A stretch of DNA of 64,000 nucleotides from Limnomonas spitsbergensis. Its lineage: Eukaryota > Chlorophyta > Chlorophyceae > Chlamydomonadales. The position numbers and the translations under genes are program-made. A model generated the notes under the pieces. That model was not told the origin of the DNA. It worked only from the letters and a program-made list of their open reading frames with translations, and ran no database searches. The first letter of the stretch is position 1. Each line of letters starts with the position of its first letter. Below, piece by piece: positions 1-12,600 of the stretch. The stretch lies in assembly GCA_037349105.1 (NCBI GenBank), contig JAYJMM010000094.1, positions 1,984,001 through 2,048,000 of the forward strand, in the 5' to 3' direction.

Positions 1-1320
1 GTTAAGGCGCTGAGGGCTGAAATCAACTGTTTTAAAGCCATGCATGCCCCAGCTGAAAAATGCCCCTGATCGCGCTCATGGTCTGTGTGATCCTTATTTC
101 ACTGCACGCTAATGTTGCTTGGTCTACTGTATCGTTGCTGATGGATCAAGTGTACCGGTAGTGCCGTAAATGTGTGGAGCTGGAAGTATGGGGCTACTCA
201 TGATCTGTTTAATATCGCGTTCTAAGCTGCAGCAACGTCTATTGAGTATTTGTTTGAGTACCTTATTTTAGTAAGCCGCGAAGGCAAATCAACGTTTACG
301 TCCTGCGGAGGCAAAGGACGTCTGCGGTATGATCTATCTAATTAGTTCATGTTTTCTACCATGAGGTGAATATTTATATAACCTCCTAGTTATGGCAATG
401 GCAACGGATTGCTACTCCCCTTCGGCTAAATAGGATAAAGAGATTTTGTGGGTTGGAGTCAACTTCCGCATTGACCTTATTCAGGTCTTGTTCTTGCGTG
501 CCCTGGATATTCAATAGTTTTGACAGTTTTTTCTTGTGTGGTCCAGTCTGTCTGCTTACATCGGCAGGGCATCCCTGAATGCCTCATTGGTCGCAAGTAC
601 CCCTTTGATGTTTCTGCATGGATGACACATCGGGACTTCAGTTGTCAATTCTGGCTCTTATAAAAGAGCCTTGCATGGGCTTGGGGACTGACAATGCCAT
701 GGGACATGAACATGAGCCATGTCCATGCCGGTAGCAATGCCGGTACGGTAGCGATTCAATGGACACGGAGGGAAATTGTGATGGGCAGTTGTTTAAGTGT
801 TGGGCCGCTAATCTATCAAACAGATTATTGGCTTATTTAACTATTTTGGGTACCACTGGTGGTATTATTGCCATTAGGAGGGCTTAAATATCCGTCCATG
901 TATCTTTATCCCGGGTTCAAATAATGATTCAGCTAGAATTCAGACTTCCCGGATTAACTTGTTTAAAAATGACGTTACACCTCTGGGCTCGCTCACTTAT
1001 TAAGGCCGGCCCCGTCGGCTAACAAAAAGTCTGCTAATGAGGAAACTCAAGGGAGAAGAAAAGAAAGGAAAAGAGTCCCCACCCATTCTCCACTAGTTTC
1101 TAGATTACTTATGCAACATTGAAATCGCTCACTTACAGAAGTTTCACACCCGGTACTCAATGATTTATACAACACAGTTCACACTTTACTCGCTTAAGTT
1201 ACGCATCACATTGTGCCTCACCCAGTTCACAATTTAAAAAAAAATCTTTATCTCGTTGAAGTGTCGCTCACGCATCACACAGTTTTTACACAGACGTATA
1301 CAATTTCACTTAGATCTTCT
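1..1320. other. Non-coding region, no gene recognised
   Basis: I see no exon with splice sites or protein-like composition here. The stretch is moderately AT-rich and contains one dispersed repeat near 967-1085, listed separately. Small open frames that begin after 1200 belong to the LINE 3' end that follows. Confidence 0.5.
967..1085 (+). repeat. Dispersed repeat, copy 1
   Basis: The block starts with AATGACGTTACACCTCTGGG and continues into a GGCCGGCC-like and purine-rich tail. A second copy lies at 42449-42595 in the same orientation, starting with the same words (one base different) and the same purine-rich tail. Both copies lie within a few kb of a LINE 3' end. It may be part of a mobile element; no coding capacity is visible. 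Confidence 0.5.
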
Positions 1321-1580
1321 TCTTTCCTTCTTAATTTTCCTAGGAGGCGTCCAACCGAACTCTTTGCACCCACGTCATGTTCTATGGCTGGGGCTAATCT
1401 TCTGCACCATGGGGTTCATTACCATGCTACTGCTCAGTGGTTGTGTGTTGGTTGCTTGCCCAGGGGGGTCACTGGTTTTCGCTCGCTGTCCTAGCGTATT
1501 TAGTGCATGTACCGGTTTACGGGCGCAAGTCCCATGCATCAAATATGATGCCCTGTTGGACTGTAAAAACTTCACTTCAC
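1321..1580 (+). mobile_element. Orphan LINE 3' end (plus orientation)
   Basis: About 250 bases closely match the region just downstream of the LINE reverse-transcriptase remnant at 43005-43240 (opposite strand) and another orphan copy at 39985-40215. Shared words include the complement of GACGTGGGTGCAAAAGAGTT and, at the end, ACTGTAAAAACTTCACTTC. In all three copies one frame reads a Cys-rich peptide ending in DCKNF, which is probably untranslated. The copy has no reverse-transcriptase part, as expected for a severely 5'-truncated LINE insertion. Confidence 0.7.
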
Positions 1581-1599
1581 CCTCCAAACATCAGCAAAA

Positions 1600-3149
1600 A
1601 TGACAGGAAATTCGAATCCCCAGCCCATTCAGAAACTATCTAGCCCTAAAAGTCGGACCACATCTTCCACAACTAAAAGCCAGAGCCTGAGAGCCAAGAA
1701 ATAATTGTCCCACTAAACACCGAAGTCAGAGTTAGTTGTGTTTCTCACTCCTTCCGGAGCAAGCAATCATACTGTACTCCTCCATTTTGCTGTGACTTAA
1801 CAGGGTGTGAGGCCTGCCGCCCAACCCTTTAAGCCTGAGATGCAAACACAAAAAACAGCCCAGGTGCGCATGTGGCCCTCGTCCTCAGCAGATCAGCTTG
1901 AGAAAAGTTGAGGAGGAACAAGAAAGGCTCGCGACCGGCAAGCACTCACATGGCCGCAAAAACTGACAGGGAGGGGGGCACTCAGCAGGGGAGGCACCTG
2001 GGGTCTTGGGGTCACCCCCTCCCCCAATGAAGGGTTGTTGTGGTGAGAGGACAGTCCCCCAAGCTGGTGGGAGGGTTTGGAGGTCTGCAAAGTCCTGGAG
2101 AAATGAAGCACCAGAACCAGGCTACAGCGGCCTGGAAGCTGCGTGGTAGCCCGTACTGCCTAGTAGGGCATGTGTACGAGGCTCCCAGAGCCGCCGGCGT
2201 CCCAAGCTCCCAGCTCCATAGCATGGAGGGTGATCATGCAGACAAAAGCCCAGACACCTGGCTTTATGTTGTGGGCAGATGGGGGCTGGAAAAGCCAAAT
2301 ACCCGCGACAGTGCGTGAGCCGTGAGCGGACTAGCGAAGGACCAGGCAGGAGAGCCCCCGCAAGCTCTGTCACCACAGCTTGGGCAAATGTAGCTCCGTC
2401 CAGAATGGAAGCAGTGTGCTCGAAGAGAGTGCTCCAGGTGGAGGGGGGTGCTGCAGGGTCGTGGGGTCGGGTGGCTGTGAAAACTGACAGGGTAGCCTCG
2501 AGGAGGAGGAGGGCCATGGGTTTGGAGGCACCCCGACCCCCTGGGGCTGGAGGAGGGGGGAAACAGCCCACGGAAGCCACCGAGATGCGCGTAGCCTCGT
2601 ACTATTGCAGTGCAGAGATCAACACTGGGCAGTGGTCGAGTTGTCGCGCACCAAGCCCTCGAGTGTTCGTGGAGTAGCTGGTCCTTCCTGGGCGGGCAGG
2701 GCATGCAGAAATGAGGTGCAAGAACAGACGACTGCACCGCACAGGTTTTGATTTCAAACTGTGCGCCCTGCGAAGATCAGGGCCGACGCAATTGTTGACG
2801 TCAACGTAATTTGCGCCGAAACCAGAAAATGCCGTCGTCACGTCATCCTCGCCCTCGCGCTTGCTCGCCTCCTGAAAGCGAGCTGAACCGCATGCGCGTA
2901 GTACCAGTCAGCACCCGAGGTACATGCGCTGCGTTCCTAGCTGTTGGCAGCAACAAGCCAAAAGCGTTTATTTATTATACATTGTCTCTTTTATCTACGC
3001 TGGCGGACACGGCTCATGAGGACCGTAAAATACCTGCTGTGTTGCTGACAGTTGGCAGCACCGACCATCCGAGCTTTTTATTAATTCCACCAAGTTAGTG
3101 AGCTGATATTAATCGAGGGTGCATAGGAAATCAGGTGAATCGGCCCATC
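1600..3149. other. Intergenic region upstream of the IQ-motif gene
   Basis: No gene can be supported. There are internal direct duplications: the AAAACTGACAGGG neighbourhood at about 1965 recurs at about 2478, each followed by a G-rich tract. A minus-strand open frame at 2122-2580 lacks ATG and splice support. The 300 bases before 3150 should hold the promoter of the plus-strand gene, but I recognise no diagnostic element. Confidence 0.4.
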
Positions 3150-6100
3150 ATGAAGACCGCAACAACAGGGCCGACGCGCATCTTCTGGCACCGAGTGTCG
3201 TCCATTATGGACACGTCCATGAACGTCACCGGTGACGATGAGGAGCTGACAGCCGAGAGTTCGTTAGCTGCTGCCGAGATATCTGATGAAGAGGTGGAAG
3301 CGACGTTTCGACGCGACAGTGCCGTAGGGACCGGCCTCGGCCGCGCCTCCGGCATAGCGATGGAGGTCGAGGAAACCGAGGGATTGGCAGCGCATGCAGC
3401 TGCTGCTTCTGCTGCAGCTGGCACCCTCTGGTCAAAACCATCAGCGGCGCAGCAGGGGGTAGAAACTAAAGGCAGAGGAGGAGGAAGAGGTTATACCTCT
3501 GGGGGTAATACTGTCAAGAGGGGCTCCAGAGGAGCCGGCGGCAGCAGAGCAACATCGGAAGTAATAGCGGAGGAGCCGCTGCTGCGTCTGCTACAGGACG
3601 GCTACGCTGCAGACAAACTGCGCAGTGGCCAGAAAGCCGTCGTCCATGACGCTGCTGCTGCTGCCGCTGATGCTGCTGGTCCTGCGGCTGCTGTTGCTAT
3701 TCCTGGAAAGAGTGGCAGCCTGCAGAAGCAGAAGCAGGGGAAGAAGGCCCATGCCAAGACAACCAGCAGCAGTAGCAACAGCAGCAGCAACAGCAGCAAC
3801 AGTAACAGCAACAGCCGCAGCAGCAACAGTAGCACCAGGGATACCAACGCCCACTCCAACACCCAGCCTGGCGTTGTGCTCACAGTGATCCTTGACTCAA
3901 AAAGCGGGCAGTCCAGCCCGCTTGGCAAGGTCCTTCCGGCTGCCCCTGCCGCTCCTGCTGCTGCTCCAACTGCTGCTGCTGCTGCTGCTGCTGCTGCTAC
4001 AGCGGCTAGTGACCCAGAAGCCAGGGAGCGCGCCTCAAGCTTGACTGCAGCAGCGTGTGCAAGTGGCGGCGACGGTATAAACTTGACGGCAGCAGCAGGC
4101 GTAAGCGGTGGCGGCGGCAGCTGGGGGCAGATAAAACCGCGAGGCCTGAGCAGCGAGGCAGCCCTTCAGCAAGCTACCAGCTTTGGCTGCCACATACAGG
4201 CAGAGCAACAGCAGCCGTCGCCACCACTTATTAGGCAGTTGGAGCAACAGCCGGCATCAACAGGAGCCAGGCAGTTGGAGCAACAGCCGGCTTCACCTGC
4301 AGCCAGGCAGTTGGAACAACAGCCGGCGCCGCCAGGAGCACCGCGGCAGTGCAGCATCTCTGGGAGCCAGGTACCGGCTGCTGAGGAGCAGCTGCCGCCA
4401 CCAGCAGCGCTGTCTCAACCACTTCCAGGGCAGCCTGCAGCGCTTCCGGCGCAACCGGCAGCGCTGCCGCATCAGCTGCCAGCTTTGCCAGCAGGACTCT
4501 TGAATCAGAAGCCAGTGCCGCCAGCCGCTCCGGCGCCCTGTTATGCAAGCGCAGACGAAAGCAGCGGCCGAGGCCTTGCTAACCCGCCAGCTCCCGCTGC
4601 AGGCAGGGGCAAGGGCCGGCCAACCGCCCCCGCTTCCCCCTCGCGTCACGAGGCCGCCCAGCGGGTTTGCCCCAGTAGCCACGCTTCAATGCCATTCCCG
4701 AAAACTGCTCCAAAAGGCAAAGCTGTAGAGGGAGTTCCAGATTCAGGGTCAGACTCACCAGCATGCTCTTCCCTGCTTGATGCACCAGAGTCAATGATTG
4801 TACCAGGGGCTTCACCAGCAATGGTAGAGGTGCCTGTGCCAGGGGCGGCACCCGGGTCTGCATCAGGACCTGTGTCTGTGCCAGGGGCGGCACCCGGGTC
4901 TGCATCAGGACCTGTGTCTGTGCCAGGGGCAGGATCAGAGGCTAAGCCAGAAGCAGTCAGTGCACCAGCACCAGTGGAGGCGCCTTGGCCAGTGCTAGGG
5001 ACAGGGCCAGAAGCCATGGCAGTTTCACAGGCAGCGCCAGCACCAGCGGTGACAATACCAGGGCCATTAGGAGCGTCCCTGGAGGCAACGGACCCAGTGG
5101 CTGCGGCGCACAGGTTAGGGGTGTCAGGGGAGGGCCGGCTGGGGTCAGCCAGGAAGAGCGGGGCGGAGGGAGAGGGCAGCCGCAGCTGCGTAGGGGCTGA
5201 AGGAAGTCGCAGCAGGACAGGAGGGGCGGCAGAGGGTAGCAGCAGCAGAGGAGGGGAGGAAGAAAGGAACAACAGGACAGTCCTCCCTATGGTGTCCGAG
5301 GCGGTAGAGTGGTCCGGAGACAAAACGGACTCGGGTATGCCTCTGCCGGTTTATGTAGCTGCGAAGACCATCCTGCCGGTCTCAGCAGCAGCGCAGTCAG
5401 GCCTGCCGGTCTCAGCAGCAGCGCAGTCAGGCCTGCCGGTCTCAGCAGCAGCGCAGTCAGGCCTGCCGGTCTCAGCAGCAGCGCAGTCAGGCCTGCCGGT
5501 CTCAGCAGCAGCGCAGTCAGGCCTGCCGGTCTCAGCAGCAGCGCAGTCAGGCCTGCCGGTCTCAGCAGCAGCGCAGTCAGGCCTGCCGGTCTCAGCAGCA
5601 GCGCAGTCAGGCCTGCCGGTCTCAGCAGCAGCGCAGTCAGGCCTGCCGGTCTCAGCAGCAGCGCAGTCAGGCCTGCCGGTCTCAGCAGCAGCGCAGTCAG
5701 GCCTGCCGGTCTCAGCAGCAGCGCAGTCAGGCCTGCCGGTCTCAGCAGCAGCGCAGTCAGGCCTGCCGGTCTCAGCAGCAGCGCAGTCAGGCCTGCCGGT
5801 CTCAGCAGCAGCGCAGTCAGGCCTGCCGGTCTCAGCAGCAGCGCAGTCAGGCCTGCCGGTCTCAGCAGCAGCGCAGTCAGGCCTGCCGGTCTCAGCAGCA
5901 GCGCAGTCAGGCCTGCCGGTGCGGGCGATGACGCCGCTGCGGCTCTCCATGTGGATGAGGCAGATCAGCAGCCGGTTGCCGGAGGGCCATGGGGCGCAGC
6001 CGGCACTGCACCTGCTGGCCGGCAGTGGCGGGCGCCGCGGCACCATGCTGGGCCCGGGAAGCATGGCAGAGAAGGTGAGCGGATAGGCTGCAGGTTTCAG

Positions 6101-9100
6101 GATTCAGTTTCCGGATGTTTGCGACTACATAATGGGTTTGTAGAATGATAACCCCCTAACGCGCTTGGTACCCGCTGATGCTGCTAGTCTGCAAATCTAC
6201 TGCAGTATACATGGAACCTTCCACCACTGCTGATTGGCAAATTTGCCGCAAGATACGAGGACTCTTCGTCTAAATGGTCCACACGTAGCGTAAATGTGAG
6301 CACTGTTGCACTGGAGGCACTTTGTGGACTAGAGCGCAGCGACCATTGTGAATTGCTTGCGGGGGACAGGTCAGATAGCTTGCTGGCTGGCTGGGTACCC
6401 CAATGTACCGTACTGTACCGGTGCATTTAGTTAAGTCTGTTAGTGATCAACAGCAGCAAAGGAAGTCACCTGTGTGGGAACCGTGGTCAGCTTTTTTGCT
6501 TAGTGCGCGCCAGACCACCTCGGGGGGCCGTCAGGAAGCGACCATGGAGCCGATAGATGGGGACCAAACCTTAACCGTCAGCCAACGACCGGTGGCTTAG
6601 ACAGCAGGGCTTGCTTCACCTGACCCCCTCTGCAGCAAGCCATGATGAAGCTCAATTGAAGCTGAAGCGTGCTTAAGTAAACAGTGTCCCTGGCCCCCAA
6701 ACCAGCCACCTCATCTGCTCGTTACCGTCAACGCAGGGTACTGTGAATCTAAATCCGGTGGACGAATTGGGCCGCGGATATGAAGCGACTGCAGCATCTG
6801 CGGCTGCGGTCAAGATCCAGTGTGCGTACCGCTCGTACCGCTCCCTTATGGCGCATCAGACTGATGAGGAGCACCAGCTGTGGCTGATGAGGTGGGGACA
6901 CTGGGAGGGCTTCCACAACAGGGGGGGGGGGGTATGAAAGCCAATATTTGATGCGGAAGTGTGGAACTAGTTCAAAAGGGGGGCGAGGGCTCTTTTGTAG
7001 TCTTTGCGTCTCAGGTTTTTAGGGTTGGGCGGCCGGTCTCACACCTTGTAAAGTCCTTGCATGAGAAAAGAGGGGGGGAGCAGAGTGCTGATATGGAATG
7101 GGCTACGCAGGATTGTGCGTGGGCTTAGTATACCATTCAGTTGTGTTATGGTTGGGTGAGGTTGCAATCCAGTTAATCTGGTTGGGTGGGGTTGCAATCC
7201 AGTTAATCTGGTCGGGTGGGGTTCCAATTACATGACAGTCTTAGTAGACGTCCACCTGCCCTGAGCTGCAAGCGAAGGGTCGCTGCAAAGAAAAAATGAT
7301 TTGCATGGACTCTTCAAATCTAAGAGCCCAACAGCTTCCATATCTATCCATTCCGGCCTTCCAGTGCTTGGTCGGTCTAAATTGAAAAACAAATCCATTA
7401 CGAAATACGGTATCCATAACATCCGCATGGCCGTTTCAAATTTAAATATAACCTCCATACAGTCATTTTAAATTTAGCATCCCCTCCGCCCTCTGACTGT
7501 AGGTATCGGGGCCAGGTACAAATGGTGGCTTGGGCCATGAATGCCAGGACCCTCCCTGCCATGACCCTTTTGACTTTGAGCATCTGTCCACCTCAAACAA
7601 TCTGTTTTACACCCTGAGGGAAATCCCTCAAACCTCTATCCATAAGGATCGGAGCCAGGTACACATGGTGGCTTCAGCCATGATTGCCAAGAGCATCTCG
7701 GCCATGACCGTTTGAATTTGAACATCCACCTCAAACAACTGGTCTGAGATCTGAGATCCCTCCTCCTTCTGCCCCCAGGTATCGGAGCCAGGTGCATATG
7801 GTGGCTCGGGCCATGAATGCCGGCAGCGTCCCGGCCATGCTGGCTGAATTTCTTGCAGACATCACACGCATGCTGCGGAATCGTACGACAGATCCCCCAA
7901 CAGAACAAGGGGCTGATATTTTCCAGCAACCAGAACAAACCCCGGCGATCAGCTCCAGTGACTGTGTCCACCTTCCCGTCAATGGCGATGCCTGTGGTGG
8001 CGCAGCGACTACCGGTAGCATTCGTTTCCCCGGTGGATCACAGCCGCAGCAAGGGCCAGGCTCAGGTGAGGAGACTGGAAAATATTGTGCAAGTCCCACA
8101 CACATGTGCAGTTGCACAGACACACACACTCACACGCACACACACATGTACACGCTTGAGCTCAGGCATCGCATTGTTAAAAATCTTTATTTAATTGTGT
8201 TTCTAGTCGCCTTACACTTGTCTGCACTGTCAATTTTGTCTCCGTGACATGTTTGGCCTACTCTAGGGGATTGAACCCTTACCTGGTTCAGTGTGCGTGC
8301 TACACTCTTTCCTTTTGCTAGGACTTAACAAGGTGTGAGACCGGCCGCCCAGCTGAGTAAGACAAGCAGGAACAGGAAAGGCACACAACCAACAAGCACT
8401 CACACAGCCGCTACGCTGGAAGACTCCCCCCCCCCCCACCCACCCACCAACACACACACAAATACACATCCTTTCATTTTGACCATCCAAGGAAAAAACA
8501 GACCCCGCTCACACACCGTCTCGTTCAATACCCAGCTCTTCCCCGCTCTTTCCAAAACAACCTCGTCTTGATAACCCATGATCATCACTTCCCACTTCCT
8601 CTCGTTCTCGTAAGCCTCTCCCAGCCCGAATTCTGTCCAGCCTCTCCTTCTGTCCAGCCTCTTTTCCCAGCTCAAATGCTCTTTCTATGCATCTCCTGTC
8701 TGCTGACTGGGAGCATCCATTCAGCCATTAATGGGTAGGGCCTGCATGCTATTCTCGAACACAAGTCCTAGGTAGCACCTCATGGCTCATAGAGGACTGG
8801 TAATACTGAAGCTGAAATATTAAACTTAACAAACGCATGCGAGATGGTGAGGTGTGCCCTCCCAGACCTGGCTGCAGACAGCAGCACGGAGATGTTTCAC
8901 AGGCACAGGTCTTGTATTGCTCCGCAAGCGCTCCTTTAAAAGGAGGAGATGCTGCACAGGCACAAGTCCCAACTAGGACCTGTAGTGTGCCACTGTGCCT
9001 AGAAACCTGAGCTTTCAAGTGGGTGTGCTTTGCTGGATTTGGCTGCAGACAGAAGCGAGGGGATATTGCACAAGCACGAGTCCAAACTAGGACCCATAGG

Positions 9101-9622
9101 GTGCCTAAGGGAAAAAAAACTTAAACACTGGAATTTCAAGTCGGTTAGCTTTCCTGGACCTGGTTGCATGTAGAAGCGAGAGATGTTGCGCAGACACAAG
9201 TCCCAACTAGGACCTACAGTTCTGTGTGCCTTCAAAAATACAGAAAATTTCCTTAACAACTGACATATCTCAAGCAACTGAAATGTCAGGTGGGTGTGCG
9301 TTGCTGGAGTTGCAGGTGCAAGCAAGGACATGTCGCACAGGCACAAGTCCCAACTAGGACCTGCGGGGTAAAGGGTGTCTTAAAATCTGAAATTTCCTTA
9401 TTGGCTGGAATATCAAGTGGGTGTGCTGTACTGTACCTGGTTGCAGATGCAAGCGAGAGCATGTTGCGCGAGCTGATGGGCGCAGACTTCAGCTTGCTCA
9501 AGGGCCTCATGTGGGCACAAGGGGACGAAGTGGCGAATGCACTTGGCAAACAGGTGAGAGCCGTTCTTAAACTGCTGCTGCTGCTGCTGCGGCGGCGGCA
9601 GTTCATATTGTTGTTGACATTG

Positions 9623-9657
<35 letters not shown>

Positions 9658-12600
9658 GTTACTGTTGTTTTCGTTCATGCATCTACTGTACCAAATAAAC
9701 AAAATAATTTATTCAAATAATTATTAGTTAATTATTTATTTTTTGACCGTACCGTACGTACTTGGGGGCGCCAAAAAGCGTTATGGCTCCTAATATACAT
9801 ACCTGTAGATTTGAATTTTCATCCCTCCGGTACAAATGTGTTTTTAATGCTCCACCTTCCGGGGGCAAAGAGTCGACCGTAATGATGTACTGCCGACTCA
9901 AAACTGGCATCGATCCATGAATGGTAATTTCATCCATCACCCTCACCCCTCAACATTGTCAATTACAAGGGAAGGCGACGCACATCTTCAGAACAACAAA
10001 AGACAACATGACACTATGACAGTAGCCAAGCCCAGCCTGCCCCCCTATATAGACCTGCACCTATAATGAGACTGGTGAAGGTTCTGGCCAATATCCTGAA
10101 TCTAATTAATTTCGTCATTTGTTTAATTGTTTGGTTTCCCCTTTAATTACAACTCGTAAACAGTCACCCCTAAAGCAATCCCCGTCTCTTGGTTGACACC
10201 AAGGGTAAAAAGACCTTGGTTGACACCAAGGTTAGGAGGACCTTGTCTCATCAGATACTGCTTCATACTTGTACACTGGAAGCCAGCAGCTGCTCTTGGG
10301 GAATATCAGGAAGCCAAGTTTTCATACAAACAATATTTCCAGTTTTGATGTTGAAAACCCAGTCAGAAATACCGGTATAGAAATTGGAAAGCATGTCAAA
10401 ACTGAGGCTCAGCAGGCCATGCTACATCACGCCAGGGGACGTATGGGCGCCAGTACTGCATCAATGTTTATTTTAGCGCGATTCAACCACAATTCAGCTA
10501 TATCACGTCTCACAGCGGTGGGGGCCTGGGGCAGCAAGCCCTGCCACTCACGCCACCGGCCATAGGTTGGTCAAGATTTCGTCCCGATTGGCCCAGTGGT
10601 GGCCGCACGGCGGCCCCCTACGGGTGGTCTGGTGCTCACTAAAAGAAACACTGAACCGCACCGCACCGCCACAACCACAACCGCCACAATCGCACGCCCT
10701 CGAGAGAATTCATCCTCCTCATGGCAACTAATCCTCCCCTAATACACCGATTCCTCTGTGAGACAGGCCCAACCTCTCTTGCCTCCACTGCCACCCATCT
10801 CTCGCAGGTCATGGAGATGGCCCAGGCGGCCTGTCAGGTGATCTGGTCCAGTCCTCCAGCAGCTCCAATACCCACCCCCACTATCGCTGCAGTTGACAAG
10901 TATAATCCAACCGTGGCCATGGCGCTAGCCATGGCGGAGGCTGAAACGACCTTGATAGCCTCTGCGGCCATGGTAGCCTCCACGTCTGACGCGATGACGT
11001 TTGCTGAAATAGAGGTCAAAGCGGCCGATGCGGCGGCCAGTGACAACGCCACTGTCCCAGTAGCTTTCCATGGAGCTGCAGGAGCTATGAGCATTCCCCA
11101 GATGCATCTGCTGCAGCAACAGCAGCAGCAACAGCAGCAACAGCAACAGCTACTGCAGCAACAACAGCAGCAACAGCAACAGCTACTGCAGCAGCAACAG
11201 AAACAGCAGCAGCAGCAGCAGGCCCCCTCCCCACAGCCGAGCAGCCGCCATGCCAAGCTGATCCAGATCAGCAACCCGAACCATCACTACCAGCACCAGC
11301 GGCGCCGTGTCGCCCCGCCGCCGGAGATTGGCAAGCAGGCGCGTCAAGCGCCGGCAGGCAGTGCCGGCGGCAATCAGGGGGGAGCACGGCAAGGCGTTGG
11401 CGCCCGACGGCATGGCACCTTCCAGGCAGCTCCCAGGCGGCAAAACATCACTGTGACTGAATCTGAGGCGGACGAGGAGGAGGAGGAGGATCCGGTTCCG
11501 GATCCGATTCGGATTCCTGATCCGCGAGGCTGGCCCACCCTTGTTCCAGAAACCCTTGCAGCAGGAGCAGCATCAGGTGGCCATATTGCCGCAACAGCAA
11601 CAGGAGAGACATCGGGAGCAAAGGTGACGGCGGCAGAAGCCGTCTTCAGATCTGTGATGGCACATCGGGCAGGGGGCAGCCAACAAGATCCGGCTCCAGA
11701 GGCAGGGGATCCAAGGGTGGGGGTAGATCCAATGACGGCGGGATCTAGCAGACCACCACACTCACCGCAACGGAACATGACAGGCAGCACGCTGACACAG
11801 CAGCCTTTCAATTCGGATTCAGATTCGAAAACGATCTCGCCGGTTCCTCCCTCGTGCTTGAAATCTGAGCCCTCCATGAAGAGGACTGATGCGAGCGGTA
11901 CAGCTGTCAGCAGCTGCGACAAACCCCGCGTTGCATTCAAATCTGATGTGGGCAACGCTGCAACAATACAGCAGGGGGCGGGGCAGCGGGGGGTGGCAAA
12001 GGTTGCAAGGGGGCAAGGTGAGGATGGCCCAACAGCAGTAGCAGCAGCAGGTGTTGAAGCCACCAGTGATACATCACCGCTTTTAGCGCCTCAACCGTGC
12101 TCAGCCAGCAGCCGGCAGGTGGCACCAGCAGCCCGCCCCGCACACCGCCTCGCGGTTTGCACGGCCGTCGCTGGGAGTGATGCGCTGCACCTGCCCGCCA
12201 TCTCACTACCGGGCGGTGGCTGCGGGGGAGGAGGCGGAGCGGACCCGTCTCTCTCGGGGTCGCCGCAGAAGCTGGAAAGCCTGAGATCGTTCCCATCGGC
12301 GGCATCCAGAGGGGCATCCCCGTTGCCAGCCCGCCCCGCGCTGGCGATGCTCGACCACTCGCCGCTGGTGTATCGGCCCTCGGTGGACGGCGGACTAGGA
12401 GCAGGAGCCGGGGGAGGAGGCAGCGGTCGAGGAAGTCCACTCAGCCCTCTGCCGGCTGTCAGCAGCACCAGGGGCCTGTCTCCACTCCTGACCGTGATAC
12501 AGGGATCGCCTGCCACGACGGTGCTCAAGGGCGGCCGATCTTGGCCAGCCAAGAAGGGTGCAGGACAGCAGAGGTAGGCGGAAGTCGTTCTTTGCTAATT

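Noticed and set aside
2122..2840. Minus-strand gene suggested by protein-like frame (STLFEHTASILDGATF)
   Set aside because: No ATG, no clear splice sites, and the region contains direct duplications; support is too weak.
5309..6148. Long open frames in other phases (RPAGLSSSAV repeats) and on the minus strand (AETGRPDCAA repeats)
   Set aside because: They are shadows of the stop-free 30-bp minisatellite; only the frame continuous with the upstream coding sequence and the donor at 6074 is supported.
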